From assembly GCA_013399015.1 (NCBI GenBank), contig VWZX01007020.1:1-64000 (forward strand): a stretch of 64,000 nucleotides of DNA, given 5' to 3'. The stretch comes from Galbula dea. Lineage: Eukaryota; Chordata; Aves; Piciformes; Galbulidae. Positions 62,868 to 64,000 of the stretch are shown piece after piece. How positions within the stretch are numbered: the stretch's first letter is position 1; every line of letters begins with the position of its first letter. The translations under genes were made by a program, and so were the position numbers. The notes beneath the pieces were generated by a model, which did not search any database, was not told where the DNA came from, and worked only from the letters and a program-made list of their open reading frames with translations.

Positions 62868-64000
62868 ACTTTATGCTTTCAAGCAGTTCCCTATGCTTCT
62901 TAAACTGAGGGGCCCACAACTCAACACAATATTCCAGATGTAGCCTCATCAGGGTAAAGTGGGAGAACCACCTCTCTTGACTTACTAACCACACCCCTTC
63001 TAATCCACCCCAGAATCCCATTGGCCCTCTTGGCCACAAGAGCACACTGCTGGCTCATTGTCATTCTTCCATCTACAAGGAAGGACGCCCAGGTCCCTTT
63101 CCCCTCCGCTGCTCTCCAACAGCTCAATCCCCCATGGGGTTGGTCTTTTCCAGGTGCAAAACTTGACTCTTGGCCGTGTTGAATTTCATTAAATTTCTCC
63201 CTGCCCAACTCTCCAGCCTGTCTAAGTCTTGTTGAATGGCAGCACAACCCTCTGGTGTGTCAGCCACTCCACCCAGTTTAGTGTCAGCAACAAACTTGCT
63301 GAAAGCACACTCTGTTCCCTCATCCAGGTCGTTAGTGAATATACTGAAAAGTACTGGTCCCAGTACTGACCCCTGAGGGACTCCACTAGACACAGGACTC
63401 CAACTAGACTCCATCCCATTGACCACAACTCTCCGACTCCTGTCCTTCAACCAGTTCACCATCCACCTCTCTACCCAATCATCCAGACCACACTTCATCA
63501 ATTTAGCCTCAAGGATGCTGTGGGAGACAGTGTCGCATGCTTTACTGAAATCAAGATAAACCATATCCACTGCTCTACCATCATCTACCAACCTGGTTAT
63601 GTCCTCATAAAAGGCTATCAGGTTGGTCAATCATGACTTCCTCTTGGTAAACCTGTGCTGACTGCTCCTAATGACCCCCTTATCCTTGATATGCATGGAG
63701 ACAGAGCCGAGGACGAAGTGTTCCATCACCTTTCCAGGGATGGAGGTGAGGCTGACTGGTCTAAAGTTACCTGGCTCCTCCTTCTTGCCCTTTCTGAAGA
63801 CTAGAGTGACATTTGCCTTCTTCCAATCCCCAGGCACCTCTTCTGTTCCCCAGGACTTACTAAAGATGATGGAGAGTGGCCTGGCAATGACTTCTGCCAG
63901 CTCCCTCAACACCCGTGGGTGCATCCCATCAGTTCCCATGGATTTATGGATGTCCAGGTGGCTTAACTGCTCCCTAACCCAGCCCTCTTCAACTAAGGAA
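62868..64000 (-). mobile_element. CR1 LINE ORF2 reverse transcriptase, inactive, cut by window edge
   Basis: Minus-strand CR1 ORF2 covering the reverse transcriptase. From the right edge it reads: HKSMGTDGMHPRVLREL; GDWKKANVTLVFRKGKKEEP; FRPVSLTSIPGKVMEHF; then, after one in-frame TGA (63,631-63,633), LIAFYEDITRLVDDGRAVDM; YLDFSKA (motif A with its Asp); SSGVPQGSVLGPVLF (motif B); and FVADTKLGGVADTPEGC (motif C). In motif C the family has FADDTKL. Here the first catalytic Asp is replaced by Ala (codon 63,286-63,288), so the enzyme is dead. After about 63,124 the frame shifts, then MSQQCALVAKRANGILGWIR and a LEYCVELWAPQFKKHRELLE block can still be read. Homology ends near 62,868, before the usual RRATKMIRGLEH block and 3' tail. 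Loss of the 3' end is unusual for CR1 and implies a deletion or rearrangement. The 5' half lies beyond the window. Confidence 0.95.

Noticed and set aside
1..64000. CRISPR arrays, bacterial operons, phage or plasmid functions
   Set aside because: No regularly spaced repeats, no dense coding, and the transposon content is vertebrate (bird-like).

Overview
The window looks like AT-rich, gene-poor nuclear DNA of a bird. The main evidence is the repertoire of transposon fossils: many CR1 LINE fragments, several ending in the CR1 3' signature (TTCCA...ATTCTGTGATT type), together with older CR1/L3-like LINE relics of the kind shared with turtles and crocodilians, and one stretch resembling avian ERVL-type LTRs. 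I found no convincing host protein-coding gene, exon series, rRNA or tRNA. The longest open frames outside repeats (about 130-153 codons) are what chance allows in 64 kb and show no recognisable domain.

Layout. 1-2,160: three separate minus-strand LINE fragments (CR1 endonuclease at the left edge, an older endonuclease piece, a CR1 3' end). 4.7-5.1 kb: a candidate conserved regulatory block. 5.8-6.15 kb: the leader of an old CR1/L3-like element. 10.0-10.3 and 15.7-16.2 kb: two diverged copies of one GC-richer repeat family that I cannot name. 16.6-17.8 kb: a plus-strand CR1 with endonuclease and 3' parts but no polymerase core. 24.7-25.1 kb: a probable solo LTR. 25.6, 33.5, 35.3 and 35.7-36.1 kb: further CR1 pieces. 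38.04 kb: a perfect 17-bp-stem inverted repeat. 43.0-43.6 kb: the strongest non-coding regulatory candidate, with more CpG and homeobox-like sites than its surroundings. 45.5-46.2 and 47.75-48.05 kb: two old CR1/L3-like fragments. 57.2-57.96 kb: a decayed FLYWCH/MULE-type DNA transposase. 62.87-64.0 kb: a CR1 reverse transcriptase that runs off the right edge.

There is no operon-like or pathway logic. The window reads as a gene desert or a very large intron, holding layers of transposon debris of different ages and a few blocks that may be regulatory. The observations most worth a second look are the FLYWCH/MULE transposase fossil, the unnamed repeat pair, the perfect hairpin and the 43-kb block. 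All family assignments come from reading translated and nucleotide motifs against remembered family features. No database search was run.
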